Shown here piece after piece: positions 12,961 through 24,760 of a stretch of 64,000 bases of DNA (position 1 is its first letter; each line of letters starts with the position of its first letter). Under the pieces are notes generated by a model. It was not told where the DNA came from. It did not search any database and was given only the letters and a program-made list of their open reading frames with translations. The translations under genes were made by a program, and so were the position numbers. The DNA comes from Mytilus trossulus (lineage: Eukaryota > Mollusca > Bivalvia > Mytilida > Mytilidae), in the NCBI RefSeq assembly GCF_036588685.1, contig NC_086382.1, positions 59,352,987 to 59,416,986 on the forward strand, given 5' to 3'.

Positions 12961-13884
12961 TCCCGCACCCGAAAGTGGTCCTCAGCTTGCTCCTAAATAA
13001 TTATGTGTACTAGTCAATAGAAGTCACCCTAAACTATTAAACATATAAATGATCAAAATTAAAAAAAAATATTTGTACATCTCTTTTTACTTCAAGGGTA
13101 AATAGAAAATGAAAATATCATCTACTTAAACATCCATATATTTGCTTAAAAAAGGGTTATACAGTTGATCATATTACGATTAAATTGCGAAATTAACTAC
13201 TTAATGCGAGAAGAAAAACCTAGGTAACAGCGATATATGTAAAAATTCAAGTATCATTTTTACTGGTATAATCTAAAGCTGATAATTTCTGTATCATTTA
13301 GTCTATTGCTGAATGTTGTCTCATTTGCAATAATACCACATCTTCCGTTTTATATAATATAGTCAATTATCACCAAACAGATTCCAATGAATTTCGTCCA
13401 ATAAGTTATCAACAAGATGCAGATTAAAGTAGGTGGTGAAAATGAGATATATCACGTGTATATCAGATCAATTCAACATAAGTATTTACTTTAACATCAT
13501 CTATATATGATCAAAATACTAATTGCATTATACATGAAAGGTCTTTCTTTACAATCAAGGTTCGAGGTAAGTCTTATAATAATTTCATAAAAAAATTAAA
13601 ACGTCAGGCATTGATTTAGTTACCCCCAATTAATTAAAACGTTTACCCCATTCTTTCATTCATATGTATGGCATTGGCAATCATACTACATCTTTTCTTA
13701 TATATAAATATTTGGTTAGAAAGTACGGCTGTACCTGTACGGTTCTAATAAAAAAACCGGGATATAACATTTTAATTTTGACGGCAATGCTGTTTAAAAA
13801 GCGCTTACAATGTAGATACCACCCTCGTAAACTCATTGATCCTTTGAATACACTTATTTTAAAAGGTTATGAACATAGTAGTAA

Positions 13885-14095
13885 GGCAACAGTAGTAAAC
13901 CGCTGTTCGAAAATCATAGATCGATTGAGAGGAAAGAAATCCGGATTACAAACTAAAATCGAGGGGAACACATCAACTATTGGAGTAAAACAACGAAAAA
14001 ACAGAAACACTGAAGTGCAACAAAAAAAAAGACAATGCAACACACATAGAAACGAACTATAAGATAACCACTGCCATTTTCCTGACTTGGTACAG
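13885..14095 (+). repeat. Interspersed repeat E
   Basis: Contains 'ggcaacagtagtaaaccg', 'ctgttcgaaaatcata' and 'atcgaggggaacacatcaa', ending at 'gacttggtacagg'. The overlapping open frames on both strands (13664-14062 plus, 13867-14265 minus) come from this stop-poor repeat and match no family I know. Confidence 0.6.
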
Positions 14096-14147
14096 GTAAA
14101 GTCTTGAAATATTGATTTTATTGTATAAGCATGTTTTTTCATAACTA

Positions 14148-14325
14148 AAAGAGGGGCGAATGATACCAGAGGAACATTCAAACTCATATGTCGAAAATAA
14201 ACAGACAAAGCTATAGCAAAAAACGAAAATAAACATAAAGACAAACAATAGTACACAAAACACAATGTAGGAAACTAAAGACTGAGCAACACGAACCCCA
14301 CTAAAAACTGGGGTTGATCTTAGGT
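14148..14325 (+). repeat. Interspersed repeat B
   Basis: Shows 'agaggggcgaatgatacca', 'aaataaacagacaaagc', 'caaacaatagtacacaaaa' and 'aaaactggggttgat', shared with copies at 24003, 31417, 55650 and 63843 and, in reverse, 38680, 47470 and 52370. Confidence 0.6.
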
Positions 14326-15254
14326 GCTAAATATATCGCTATACTGTAAACCAACTTATTTTCGAGGGCTATTTATTTTTGTGACTTTCGTGAGTAGAAA
14401 AATAACGCAAACATGTCGCGAACATGTAAAACTTGGATCTTTCCTTATTAAACTATAAGAAGTAAATTAGAAAATCGCCAAATTTAGTGGACTTAAAAGG
14501 ATATAAAATAAAGTCTTTTTTTTTCTCGTTTAAACTTTAAACATCAGAGTTTCTAAGTGGCGAAATTGCGTATTTTATGAATATACTTAACAATAATGGA
14601 AGCAAACTCCTAACTTTATTAACAGTATTATAATCAATGAAAACATTCATATGAAACTGAGGCCAAATGACTTTTAACATAGATTACTGTAATAAAGGTT
14701 AGGATAAATTATATAAACTATAATGTATACAAAATGTTTAGTCTGATATATATGAAAAGTTTATATAATTTAAGTCAGAGTATTTGATTTTTTTTAGATT
14801 AAAATCAGGACTGCATTTAATAAGCAATATTAACAGTTGTTCTCGTTATTTTACAGTCGAATGCATTATAATGTTTTAATTTTCATTATTTACATACATG
14901 ATCATTTTATAGAAAAGCTAATGATATTACAAATTTTATAAATAATATCATTAAGATGTTAACAAGACATTAGGCTGTCAGACATCGAAATATTATTTTA
15001 TTTATATTAATAACGTCTCATATATTTGCTTTAGGCTTTCAACTTCTTCAATTTGATATACAACCACAAAACGAACAAAAAATTGCCTGATTTTATGATC
15101 TTATCACTAGAACTTATATATCTATATAGGATAATTTTTAAACCCAGATGAAACCTTACTTAAACATGTTATAGTCAAAGATGCCTATGTAATATATCTT
15201 TCAATGCAAAGCATACAAATTTTGGCAATAGTTATCAAATGTACAAGGCTTATA

Positions 15255-15415
15255 ATTTAATACTCCAGACGCGCGTTTCGTCTTCATAAGACTCATCAGT
15301 GACGCTCAGGTCAAAATTAATTTGAAGTCAGAAAACCAAACAAGTATAAAGTTAAAGAGCATTGAGGACTAAAATTCCAAAAAGTTGTGCCAAATACGTG
15401 CAATATGTGGAATTT
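15255..15415 (+). repeat. Interspersed repeat D (Mytilus-type short element)
   Basis: Carries 'acgcgcgtttcgtcttca', 'actcatcagtgacgctc', 'gaagtcagaaaacc' and 'gagcattgaggac'. Other copies are at 45370, 51930, 53330 and 59355, with reverse copies at 19150, 25890 and 53760. Confidence 0.65.
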
Positions 15416-16036
15416 CGAACTGCATCTTTATATAGAAAAACAAAAATGATAAATGTTATTTTTACTTTTCTAGAAATACAAGCAGTTTAACATATGTGAA
15501 ATATGTCTATAAATGTGTTAAATGTCATTATCATTTCCGTTTTATTGATATATTTAGTTTTTCAGTAGATCAATTCGATATGAAGCGGAAATTAAGGTCA
15601 AATTACAAACAAGTGTCAGTTGCACATCCTCTTTTTCCTTTAGAATGTTTGTCACACAACACTCATATCTAAATGATTAACTCAGCGATTATTTTCATAA
15701 TATTAACAGAAACACTCATAGCAATATAATAAGATTTTCTAGCAAGATTAACTTGATGGTTATCCCGGTAAACGTAAAAAGCCAAATTTGTCAACACTGT
15801 TTACGTACTAGATATCGTTGTCATTCCTTTTGAACTGGCAAATAATTCCTTTGATGTTGGGCACATAAAACTAAAAGTACTAAAGTAAATTCTAATGCAA
15901 CATAGTATGTAACGCTGATTTTGATTGGATAACGCCACCAAAATTGATGCTATGAAAATATATGCACAAGCGCAGACGATGTATGACAGATTTTAAATGT
16001 ATATTTGAAGGTTTTTTTCTATCAGTTTCATTAGAA

Positions 16037-16203
16037 CGGAAATAACAATATTGTATTTTAAGCTCCGACGGCATCAATTGGTGATTTGATGGTCGCAAAA
16101 ACCCGTTTACTAGCTCCGCTAACGCGTCACCAGTAAACTCAATTTGCGACAATCAATTCACCAATTGGTACCGTCGGATTAAAGTACAATACTATTATCT
16201 CCT
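16037..16203. repeat. Imperfect 167-bp hairpin / MITE-like palindrome
   Basis: Left arm from 16037 ('attgtattttaagctccgac', 'caattggtgatttgatggt', 'cgcaaa') is the imperfect reverse complement of the right arm ending about 16203. The loop itself contains a smaller inverted pair (GTTTACTAG / CCAGTAAAC around about 16109 and 16130). It could be a small non-autonomous transposon; no clean target duplication was seen. Confidence 0.6.
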
Positions 16204-17089
16204 AAGCATATTTAAAACCTGTTTTTAAATATAGTATTTGTTTTATATAATGTCTTTGTTTTTTATTTCCCCTTGTTAATCTTATTCAGTTTTAAATTAT
16301 CTGCATGGAGGTGAATACATGATTAAAATCAGTAATTGAAAATGAGTGTGACAATTTACTACATTACATATATCTTTCAATTATAGCAGCTCAAACCTTT
16401 CTTTTTTGCTCACGAATATGATGTCACCCGATTGAGACCTACGATCAAATTTGTAATTTTAATTAGAGATATGATCAGCAGGATTACTTAAGTTTCTGGA
16501 GCAACTTAAAATGACCATTATTCTTTACGCAGTTTGTGTCAAGCAGCCTTTAGTTTCTATGTTTCGTGGACTTGTTTGTCACGTCTTTTTTTTCTTTTTT
16601 TATCATTGCTTTGTCCGTGTCTTTTTTTATATAACATCTTTGAATGTTCCCTTGATATCTTCCATTTCTTTAACGTGGCTGTGAACGATAGTTCAAATTC
16701 AAACTCAATGTTGATTAATTCTAGGCAGACCTTTATCTAATTGTTGATTGGCTACAATTCTCAGCATTAAATTAAGACATATATGTTTGATAGAAAACAA
16801 ATCCCTTTGAATTTTTTGCAGTTTTTGTACAGTGTTATTAGAGAACATGATTTCCTGCCAGTCATGTAGAAAAAATCTCTCGAATTAAAACAGAATCTTT
16901 CATTTGATAGTATCCGTTTCGGAAAAACAGACAACAATAAAAGAAGAAAACAATATTCAAGTCTGGTAGATTCTTCAATTTCAAACATAAAATCCCCATT
17001 TCTTCATAAACTTACATGAAATGAAAATTAATTTGTAAAATACAGTAGCTATGGAAGAGGGTGGTAATGGGGGTACCTTCATGGCGAAT

Positions 17090-17345
17090 CACGGTAAAAA
17101 TTCTTGCCAAATGACGTTAACGATATTTTTTGATGAACGACGATAAAATGTACACTTTTTGTTAGACGATAAGAAAATTGACTGATTTTTACGAAATTTT
17201 CCCCCAAAATGACGGTAACGATAATTTTTTGAGACCTCTGACGAATAACGATAAGAATAGTTTAACGAATCACGGTAAAAATTTAACCTATTTGACGCTA
17301 ACACTAGCTGAAAATGACCGTTTGACACCTGACGGTAAAGGGCAT
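17090..17345. repeat. Degenerate array of ACGGTAA / ACGATAA motifs
   Basis: Over about 250 bp the cores CACGGTAA, GACGTTAACGATA, GACGATAA, GACGGTAACGATAA, AACGATAAG, CACGGTAA, GACGCTAAC and GACGGTAA recur every 15-35 bp. Spacing is irregular, so this is not a clean satellite. Frames stay open on both strands here, but composition explains that better than coding. Confidence 0.5.
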
Positions 17346-18371
17346 TACTATCCTCATGGAAATCAAGACAACCTTGTACTATAACAAGGCAATTTCATTA
17401 AAGGAACAGTAACCACCGCAGTTCATATGATTTGCCTCATTTCTCTGTTAAACAAAGTCTCGATTTAAAATAGGTCATGGATTTGTCTGATGTCTTTGAC
17501 TTATTAATTCCCCCTCAGCAGATGAAGATATATTGAGGGCGCAATTATCGAAATATATAGACAACACTATGATATGAAAATCTTCATCCATTTTCTAAAA
17601 GAAGTGTGCAGTTATATTTTGTATAATATGTACTACTGTAATATCTTTTGTTAGATGACTTTGTTGTAAAACAGTAAATAGTAATAATTTGAATTCAAGT
17701 TTATTTGATTGGTATATTTTTTTCTGATACACAATTTCATTCAAGAGTATCATTTCAATATTATTACTTATCTTTACTTTTAAATAATTGTTGATTGTTG
17801 TTTATGGATGTCAATAACATTATTTATTTTAGGTGTATGCACCTTCAAAATGTCGAAATTACTGACATGATTTAAGTGAAGTCTGTTTTCTTAACGTTCA
17901 TTGGTGAAATTTTAGGACAATACAAAATAAATCACAGATATTCTACAAAATGACTTAGTTGATAAAAAACATAAACGATTTTATCAGGACTTACTATAAA
18001 GTTCTGTATTTTTATTCCTACTTTTCTTCATTGTAGAAAAAACATTGCCTGTATAAAAATATATGATTTCAGATAATCAAAGACGACAGGTATTGAGAAA
18101 GAAAAGAACATGAACGTAAGTTAAAACGTTAGTGTAATCCTCTAACATTAAAGTTGCTAAGATGATTTCAATAAGCGATATTGATCCATGTTCAGAAATA
18201 TTCGCATTTGTTTTACGTTGTTTATGAAGGAAAATTGAATGTTTACTGTTTTGTATCTCTCTGATATGATAAATTATTCCGATAGACTTAGCTACTTTTC
18301 AATAGATGCGTGAAATCATGATTTGAACTCTTTGTAATTTTAATCTATTTTATCAAAATAACAATCACATT

Positions 18372-18420
18372 TAAAAAGTAAAATCACAAAAATACTGAAC
18401 TCATAGGAAAATTGTTTTTT
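18372..18420 (+). repeat. Truncated interspersed repeat A
   Basis: Only the head is present: 'aaagtaaaatcacaaaaat', 'actgaactcataggaaaatt'. Confidence 0.45.
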
Positions 18421-19149
18421 TACCCTTTTTATTTGTTTTACGCTTTGTGTTCCTGGATAATGTTCCATTAACTCTTACAAAATACCCACACCAAGAAACT
18501 CTTTCAGGAATTTTAAGACTTTAAGAATAATACTTCTTGAATAAAGACATTATAATATAATGTTGTTTGTAAGTATGTTCATTTTAATATTAATCCAGTA
18601 GGATATATTGATTTTCATTAGTAAAACTAAATCATGTTCAACTTGGTAAATCTCGGCTTCTGTCCTAAATAATATATGGATAATAATTGATAGTTCTTAT
18701 GAATTATTTTCAAAGTAGTGCATGTTATTATTTTTTGTCACCATATGGTTATATCTATTCTCGGCAAAACACCAGCTCTCAGAAAGTTCTTAAGACAAAA
18801 ATAAACTCATCTAAGATAACATGTTAAAAATTTGCACACCGTACACGCGGTTCACGTACATAACACTTTAAAATAGCGAAGTTGAAGAGCACTGAGGACT
18901 CAATATTTTGGGTTGACAAAAATCCCTTTGCAAAGTCTGTTTGAAAATTCAGTTGATATAAGAACACTTTAAAACAGAGCAAAGATCATGTTTTATTAGG
19001 TATTTGAATGTTCAAAAAACCAACCGAAGCCTTATTCGTGTAAATTTATACGTGCGCTTGTATCAGGTGATTTTCTATCCGACACAGCTCATATGTTTTA
19101 ATTCATATCTAATTCGTATTTGTGGTAAACCATGAATGATCAGTGCATC

Positions 19150-19380
19150 CATCAAGGAATTGACCGGTTACAAACCTTTAAATTCCTAGAAATGTCAATA
19201 ACAGGATTTCTACCAAAGGGATGGCTTACATGTAGCTGTGCTTGGCAAAACGTTTCGGAATTGTAGGTCATAAATGATCTTCAACTTAATACTCTATTTG
19301 GCCTTTTTGCTTTTTTGTCGAGTGTTACTGATGACTCTTGTGTCTACAACACACGTGTTCGATGAACAAAACTGTAAGCC
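19150..19380 (-). repeat. Interspersed repeat D, reverse, diverged
   Basis: Ends with 'gttactgatgactcttgtg' and 'ctacaacacacg', the complement of the repeat D core, preceded by the family's internal block. Its proximity rules out reading the short frame from about 19132 as a receptor first exon. Confidence 0.4.
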
Positions 19381-19871
19381 TGGTAACTTTGTTGCATGAA
19401 CAATAACACCCCACTTTTTTATTTTCAAAGAACTCTGTATGTACCGTCATAGAAACGCATACATGTCTATGAATTGAATTTGTGTTGCTATTTTATATGT
19501 ATTTAGCGTTATAAATCGTGGAAGAAAAAATGAGAAACAACATAATTTTTTTTAAATCTTTTTTTTTTTGTAAAAAAAGAAAAGGATTAAATGTCTTAAA
19601 CATGTTCATTAATCTGTATTATAAATTAATTCCAAGCAAGGTTTTTTGTATAACCAACAAATGGCTTTACAATTATTTAATAAGATATATTATTCCTACA
19701 TTTTTGAATATTTGCTATAGGTTTTGAGTTCAATCTTCTTTCTCAAGTAGATATAAAATTTATTAATTCGCGAGCAACGGACCATTCATTAATAATTGAA
19801 CATTAAAACAAACTCTGAGTAATCAAGTACAATCAGTTATATTCAGTAAATAATACTTTTATCCTTTTCAG

Positions 19872-21377
19872 GAAACAGGTCCCGTTATACTTATAACAGA
19901 CGTCAATTACAATATTACAGCCTTACTAACAATTATAGCTGGAATTACAGTATTGGTCAACTTAGTCTTTGTCATTATCAGCTTTAAGGCTATAAAACGA
20001 AATTTCCATCATCTTACAATATTAGCTCTTTGCCTCAGCGATATGGCTTTGGCAGTTTCATCAATTATAAATACTTTGACAATTTTATTAAAGTCGTCAA
20101 ATGCTGGATTTTGCCTCATGCAGATATTTTTACTAACGTTCGGGTTACAACTAACCTACAGCCTAGTTTTGCTTTTATGTTTACAGAGGTATTTTACAGT
20201 AAAGTCGTATAACTTAGGTACAATGCAAAAATTTGAGAAAAATAAATTTGCATATATTGGTGGGACAATCATTGTTGTGTTTATATGGTCATTCATAGGA
20301 ACAGTTCTGACTCCTCACGAAACCAACATTTCAGAATGCAAACCGTTTATATTATATGGGGACAACTTTTTTATATTTACTATAACAATTTTTGCGCCAG
20401 TTACAATAATCATAGTATCTTTAGTCTTATTATCAAGTATTACTAGTGTTCGTATATGGAAAATGTTTTTCGCTGTTAGAAGAATTGCACCATTGACAGA
20501 CTGTAAAATAAGTATAAATGCCACAACTAGCTTTACTAATAGAATATCTACTGATGTCAAACCAGATTTGTACGACACATATCAATCTAACAGAAGAAGT
20601 GCATATGACGAAAAAGAAACACATCAACAGAACTCCAGAAGGATTGTTGATTTAGAAGACATTGATCTCCAAACATCTTATTTGAGCAATGAGAACGAGA
20701 AAAATATATCTGTCAAGAAAAAAGAATGTGAACGGATTGAAGTAAATGACCAATATGCTTTAAGCCTGAATACAAATAATTTAGAACTCCAAAATAGAAC
20801 CTTACAGACTGCTCAGATTGGAAACCTTGACGTACATATAAACAGAGGAACAAACCGGGATTTGTTTGTGCAATTTGAAGGTAATCAGTATAATTGTAAA
20901 GAAATTATAACCAATTATAACTCTAATAACCAGGTTGAGAATGAAGACAACTGCGATGAAAGTATCAAAGCACGAACTGAATTATCTAAGGCAAAAACAA
21001 ACTGTTTTACAAACCAAGCTTCAAAAAGTGTAGGGACGGAGAGCATACACATGAGAGTTTTGCCATATGAATGTACACATAAAGCCACAACTAAAAGCAA
21101 AATTTCAGTTGATAAAAAGTTGTCACCAAACAAATCTTGGGAAATTCGAGCACTTATTTCTAGTACAATAATTGCAGTATACACAGTTGCTTTGACAGGG
21201 CCATTTATCACATCGTATTGGATATCTGTGTTCTCTTTATCATTGATAACATTTAGAATAAGAGTTTTACTCTTTATTCCTTTACTTATATATTCCTTGA
21301 CTAATCCGTTTCTATATGCCTGGAGAATACCTGAAATTCGAAACAGATTTAAGACTGTATTTAAAAGAAGCACTTAA
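19872..21377 (+). CDS. Class A G-protein-coupled receptor, 3' terminal exon
   Basis: A 501-codon open exon after a good acceptor ('tccttttcag' ending 19871, phase 0), ending TAA at 21375-21377. The frame stays open upstream of the first TTG codon at 19953, so the start must lie on an earlier exon. Seen, in exon residue numbers: extracellular NIT near 14-16; TM1 about 16-39; TM2 about 48-72 with LSD (Asp57); Cys81 before TM3; QRY at 105-107 in place of DRY; TM4 with Trp139; NIS glycosylation site near 152 and Cys156 in the second extracellular loop; TM5 with Pro176; an intracellular loop of about 220 hydrophilic residues; TM6 about 425-450 with Pro444; TM7 with NPFLY at 478-482; and a short basic tail. 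The cysteine pair, Trp139, prolines and NPxxY fit a rhodopsin-like receptor at the plasma membrane. Ligand and subfamily are not recognisable. Loop length suggests coupling through a large regulated loop, as in some amine receptors, but that is inference. Confidence 0.88.
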   Translation, partial: ETGPVILITDVNYNITALLTIIAGITVLVNLVFVIISFKAIKRNFHHLTILALCLSDMALAVSSIINTLTILLKSSNAGFCLMQIFLLTFGLQLTYSLVLLLCLQRYFTVKSYNLGTMQKFEKNKFAYIGGTIIVVFIWSFIGTVLTPHETNISECKPFILYGDNFFIFTITIFAPVTIIIVSLVLLSSITSVRIWKMFFAVRRIAPLTDCKISINATTSFTNRISTDVKPDLYDTYQSNRRSAYDEKETHQQNSRRIVDLEDIDLQTSYLSNENEKNISVKKKECERIEVNDQYALSLNTNNLELQNRTLQTAQIGNLDVHINRGTNRDLFVQFEGNQYNCKEIITNYNSNNQVENEDNCDESIKARTELSKAKTNCFTNQASKSVGTESIHMRVLPYECTHKATTKSKISVDKKLSPNKSWEIRALISSTIIAVYTVALTGPFITSYWISVFSLSLITFRIRVLLFIPLLIYSLTNPFLYAWRIPEIRNRFKTVFKRST

Positions 21378-21657
21378 ATTAGCAGATTGTATTGCTTCTG
21401 TTAATTGCTAGTCTTAAAAAGCTAAGAATCAATTTTACCAGACATATTCATAAATCTGACATTAACAATCTCATCTTTAAATATCGACAAGAATTAAGTT
21501 TGAACTACTTCTGCACTCGCTGACAAGAACATATTTGTATTCCAGACAGCAGCTGTTCCGTTATCTGCGTAAATGAAAGTATAGTTGATTATACGGTTAA
21601 CACATTCCTCAGGAGCCAATAAGTTACATATATACAATTTGTAATTGAAAGCTGATT

Positions 21658-21663
21658 AATAAA
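21658..21663 (+). other. Candidate polyadenylation signal of the GPCR gene
   Basis: AATAAA 281 bases after the stop codon; the first canonical hexamer noticed downstream. Supported only by position. Confidence 0.35.
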
Positions 21664-23085
21664 CCAGTATCTCCACGTAAACTTGAAATTCATTTGTAAA
21701 CTCACCATTGCTCACATAACACAGAGATATCAATATCATTAACTAAGACAAACAATTATAAGTTTGTTTCTTTTTTATACTTGTTTATAGGGTGATTTAA
21801 ATTTTTTATCAGAATATTGTCGTACTTTGTTCGTCTTAACATGATACACTTCAAAATGAAAATTAATTTGGAACACAACAAAACTATATCTTAAGGTAGA
21901 TCATAGGTATAAGTTTCACAAGATAGATTTTTTTTCTTTGCCTAAATAAAATGAAGATTTAACTATGTTGTTATCAAAAATATAAAAGAAAGGATGGGTC
22001 ACCGTTTTCAAACTATGAGTCGTTGGAAATTGCTTTAATTGGCTTAGAAAAAAACACATGTATGTTCGTAAAAAGAAATCTTTGCGATAGAATTTTGAAA
22101 TAATTTGTGAGAAGATGGGTTTTATATCATGTTTAAAGAAAATAACAAAAAATGGTGTCACTAACTTGTTTTCTTGCTACAAGTCAAAATTTAAAAAAAA
22201 TCCCTATCAGTCCAATGTAAATTTTTCACTAAAAGAGTTATCTCCCCTTAAATGGCTTAGCTAAAAAAAAAATGATTTTAAAACACCAATGTTTGGTATT
22301 TGTTTAAATACATTGGATACTACAACAAATCAACAATTGTCCTCATATGAGAGCAATCTGGCCAATAAAAGTGCACATCGGTCTTCGAATTTGCAGATTT
22401 GGGCAAATAGCTATACTGATTGTGTACTGCGATAGTACAATCCAAGATGGCGGTACAATATGAATATACATAAAACGCAACGTACAATTTCTAAAAAAAC
22501 ATATAAAAACAACGTCTTATTATAAAACATGAAGACAGAGGTGGAAGTTTTGAAGATTAAGACAACTACGGAGAATTGTATGGGTAATTATTTTCATTAA
22601 ATTTGAAAATCTATAATCTTTGATAGGAATCACATATCAATTAAAGTGTTTAACTAACATTTGTTTTTATCTTTCAGTTATTAGATTGGTTTTTAAAATA
22701 TGAATTTGTATATCCCGTTAGTATCATTTTCCTCTCCCGAATGATTAAATTCCACTCTAGATGTAGATGTCCATATTCCATCACCGGATAATCCTTAGAT
22801 ATATTTGTCCAGTAAGTATACACGGCATAATGAGTCGAGCATTACGCTGTGTTTTATGTTAGCTAGCCGGAAGAATATGATAAAGTCTCTATTGTCTCGG
22901 TCATCCGTTTGCCATTGCCAAAATGTACGATATATATAGCTGTATCATGTATCGAAATATATCGGGATAAGGTTCGCATTGCAAACACTCATATGCAATG
23001 GAATTTTTTGAAAATTAGAAAACGTGTTTTATATTTTTGGGATATCCCGCGGTGAAGCTTAGGTTTACTCTATAACAGGTTTGTA

Positions 23086-23230
23086 AAAGAGAGACGAAAT
23101 TTACCAAAGGGACAGATAGACTCATAAATCTAAAACAAACTGACAACGCCATGGCTACAAATGAAAAAGGCAAACAGGAGAGAGACTCTAGAATAAAGGC
23201 TTTTTCATGTAAAAGAGGAATTATGAGTTA
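23086..23230 (+). repeat. Partial interspersed repeat B
   Basis: Contains 'gagagacgaaatttacca', 'gggacagatagactcataa' and 'caaactgacaacgccatgg', the 5' half of repeat B. Confidence 0.55.
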
Positions 23231-23489
23231 AATAACACCGTAATTGCTGATTTACCACATTATCTGTGCATGTATCAAAATACAAGAAAAGGTAAAATCA
23301 CAGATACTCGGCTGTGTAATTTATAACTTCTATTGGAGCTACCTAAGAAGTGGAGGAACTTATTCTCAAAGGAATATTTAAAAGCATGCAAATTCTAATC
23401 ATTACTATTACTCACTATTGCAATGATAATATCAAACTTAATCCTTTCAAATATCTATTCAACAGACTGTAATGGTTATATTTTGCAAT

Positions 23490-23880
23490 TAAGAAGAAGT
23501 AATAAGATTGCAAATGAGACAACTATCCACCTACAAAGTTCATATGAAGTGGACGTAGGCAATTATAGGCAAACGTATGGCCATCAACAATGGGGAAAAC
23601 CCCATATCATATATTCGGCGACAAAAGGCCCTGACTTGATAATTAAGAAGCCATTCAAACTAAAAACTAACAGCCGGGTTAATGTTAACAATAATAAACG
23701 AAAGACAAATACCATATTCACCACTGAACTACAGACACACACATAATATGGCTGGGTTAATTATACTTGCTGTCGCGTCATATCTCTTAATTGGGACAAT
23801 GGTACAATATCACAACATCAGAACAAACCAAGAAAATCAGCTGAAAATTACTTAGATCGATACAAATCAAGATAACAGCT
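23490..23880 (+). repeat. Interspersed repeat C
   Basis: Follows the 11650-12080 copy: 'aatgagacaactatccacc', 'ggccatcaacaatgggg', 'aaaaggccctgacttgat' and 'gggacaatggtacaatatc'. The 107-codon frame at 23423-23746 is derived from it. Confidence 0.6.
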
Positions 23881-24002
23881 AAAAAAGCCCGAATGAATAA
23901 AGTACAGATATAAAAGCACTTAAAGTTGCTTCAATTTTATTTCAAAGCCGTTAATATCTATAAATAAATCAGACGACTAAAAGCATGTACAGTTGTAAAC
24001 GA

Positions 24003-24185
24003 TGGCGAGAGATAAGTAAAGGGACATTTAAACTCAAGTCGAAAAATAAACTGACAACGTCATTGCATTTAATGAAAAAGACGAAAGACAAACAACATAA
24101 TATACAAAACACACTAAAGAAAACTAAATACCGAGAAACACGAAACCTACATTAATATAGGGGTGACTTCAGGTGTTCTGAAAGA
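24003..24185 (+). repeat. Interspersed repeat B
   Basis: Contains 'ggcgagagataagtaaaggg', 'aataaactgacaacg', 'acaaacaacataatatac' and 'ataggggtgacttcagg', then runs close to the reverse RT remnant at 24285. Confidence 0.55.
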
Positions 24186-24284
24186 AAATGAAGATTATAC
24201 TCTATAAGTGGCATCTTTCGGTTGCTGCTTCAAAGACAAAAGTGTCATTTGATTAAACATATTTGGGGGGGGGGGGGAGGAAGA

Positions 24285-24760
24285 CGAATGAGATTGTGGT
24301 TATGACGATTGTTAAATATTTGTCATCATCTGTAAAACTACCCAACTCATGATGGGGTCTGTTAATTTTTCGAAGGAGGAAGTTCTTACCACACCACCTT
24401 GAACTCTCTGTTCAATTGCTTTCTTGTGAGCAGTGACCCTCTAACAAGGAAATAGTGAAAGGTAACGTAACTCCTTGAATATAGTAGCAATTTGAAAACA
24501 TAAATTCATATGCAGGCGCTGTAGAAATATTGCTACATAAAAATCGAATGTTCACAATTGGGAGGCTAAAATCATCTTTTTGCCGTGTACATATTTTCTT
24601 TCATTTGAACCTCATTGTAAACTTCTAGCTATAAGTCAAGATATAAGGACCACTTAGTTGAATCTGAAGTTTTTTTTATTCAAGTTAAATGAAGTAAAAT
24701 GCGTTCAACGTAGACACGAAACTTTCTAGTGGGAGGACATAATCGATCTATCTTGGTACA
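24285..24760 (-). pseudogene. Decayed reverse transcriptase remnant, reverse orientation
   Basis: On the minus strand this matches the 3' part of the RT repeat seen in plus orientation at 50765-51925. Blocks include 'gtgagcagtgaccctctaac', 'atgcaggcgctgtag', 'atgttcacaattggga' and 'taagtcaagatataagga'. Frames are broken by small gaps and stops throughout. It is a dead fragment. Confidence 0.55.

Larger units (their letters stand above)
7686..19871. other. Intergenic, repeat-rich, no gene recognised
   Basis: Apart from the repeats listed separately (8937-9130, 9850-10020, 11215-11375, 11650-12080, 12322-12512, 12870-12960, 13885-14095, 14148-14325, 15255-15415, 16037-16203, 17090-17345, 18372-18420, 19150-19380) I see no coding signal. 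A fragment starting near 14349 ('actgtaaaccaactta') resembles the end of another terminal-repeat element, whose reverse complement recurs at about 50285-50312. Part of this interval must hold the upstream intron of the receptor gene whose exon begins at 19872. Confidence 0.55.

Noticed and set aside
13664..14265. 132-codon frames on both strands
   Set aside because: Built from interspersed repeats E and B; overlap of open frames on both strands reflects composition.
19132..19257. Possible first exon of the GPCR starting ATGAATGATCAG
   Set aside because: It overlaps a reverse repeat D copy, ends in a stop, and has no donor that would join the phase-0 acceptor at 19872.
20315..21373. Minus-strand frames of 64-152 codons opposite the GPCR exon
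   Set aside because: Shadows of the plus-strand receptor exon.
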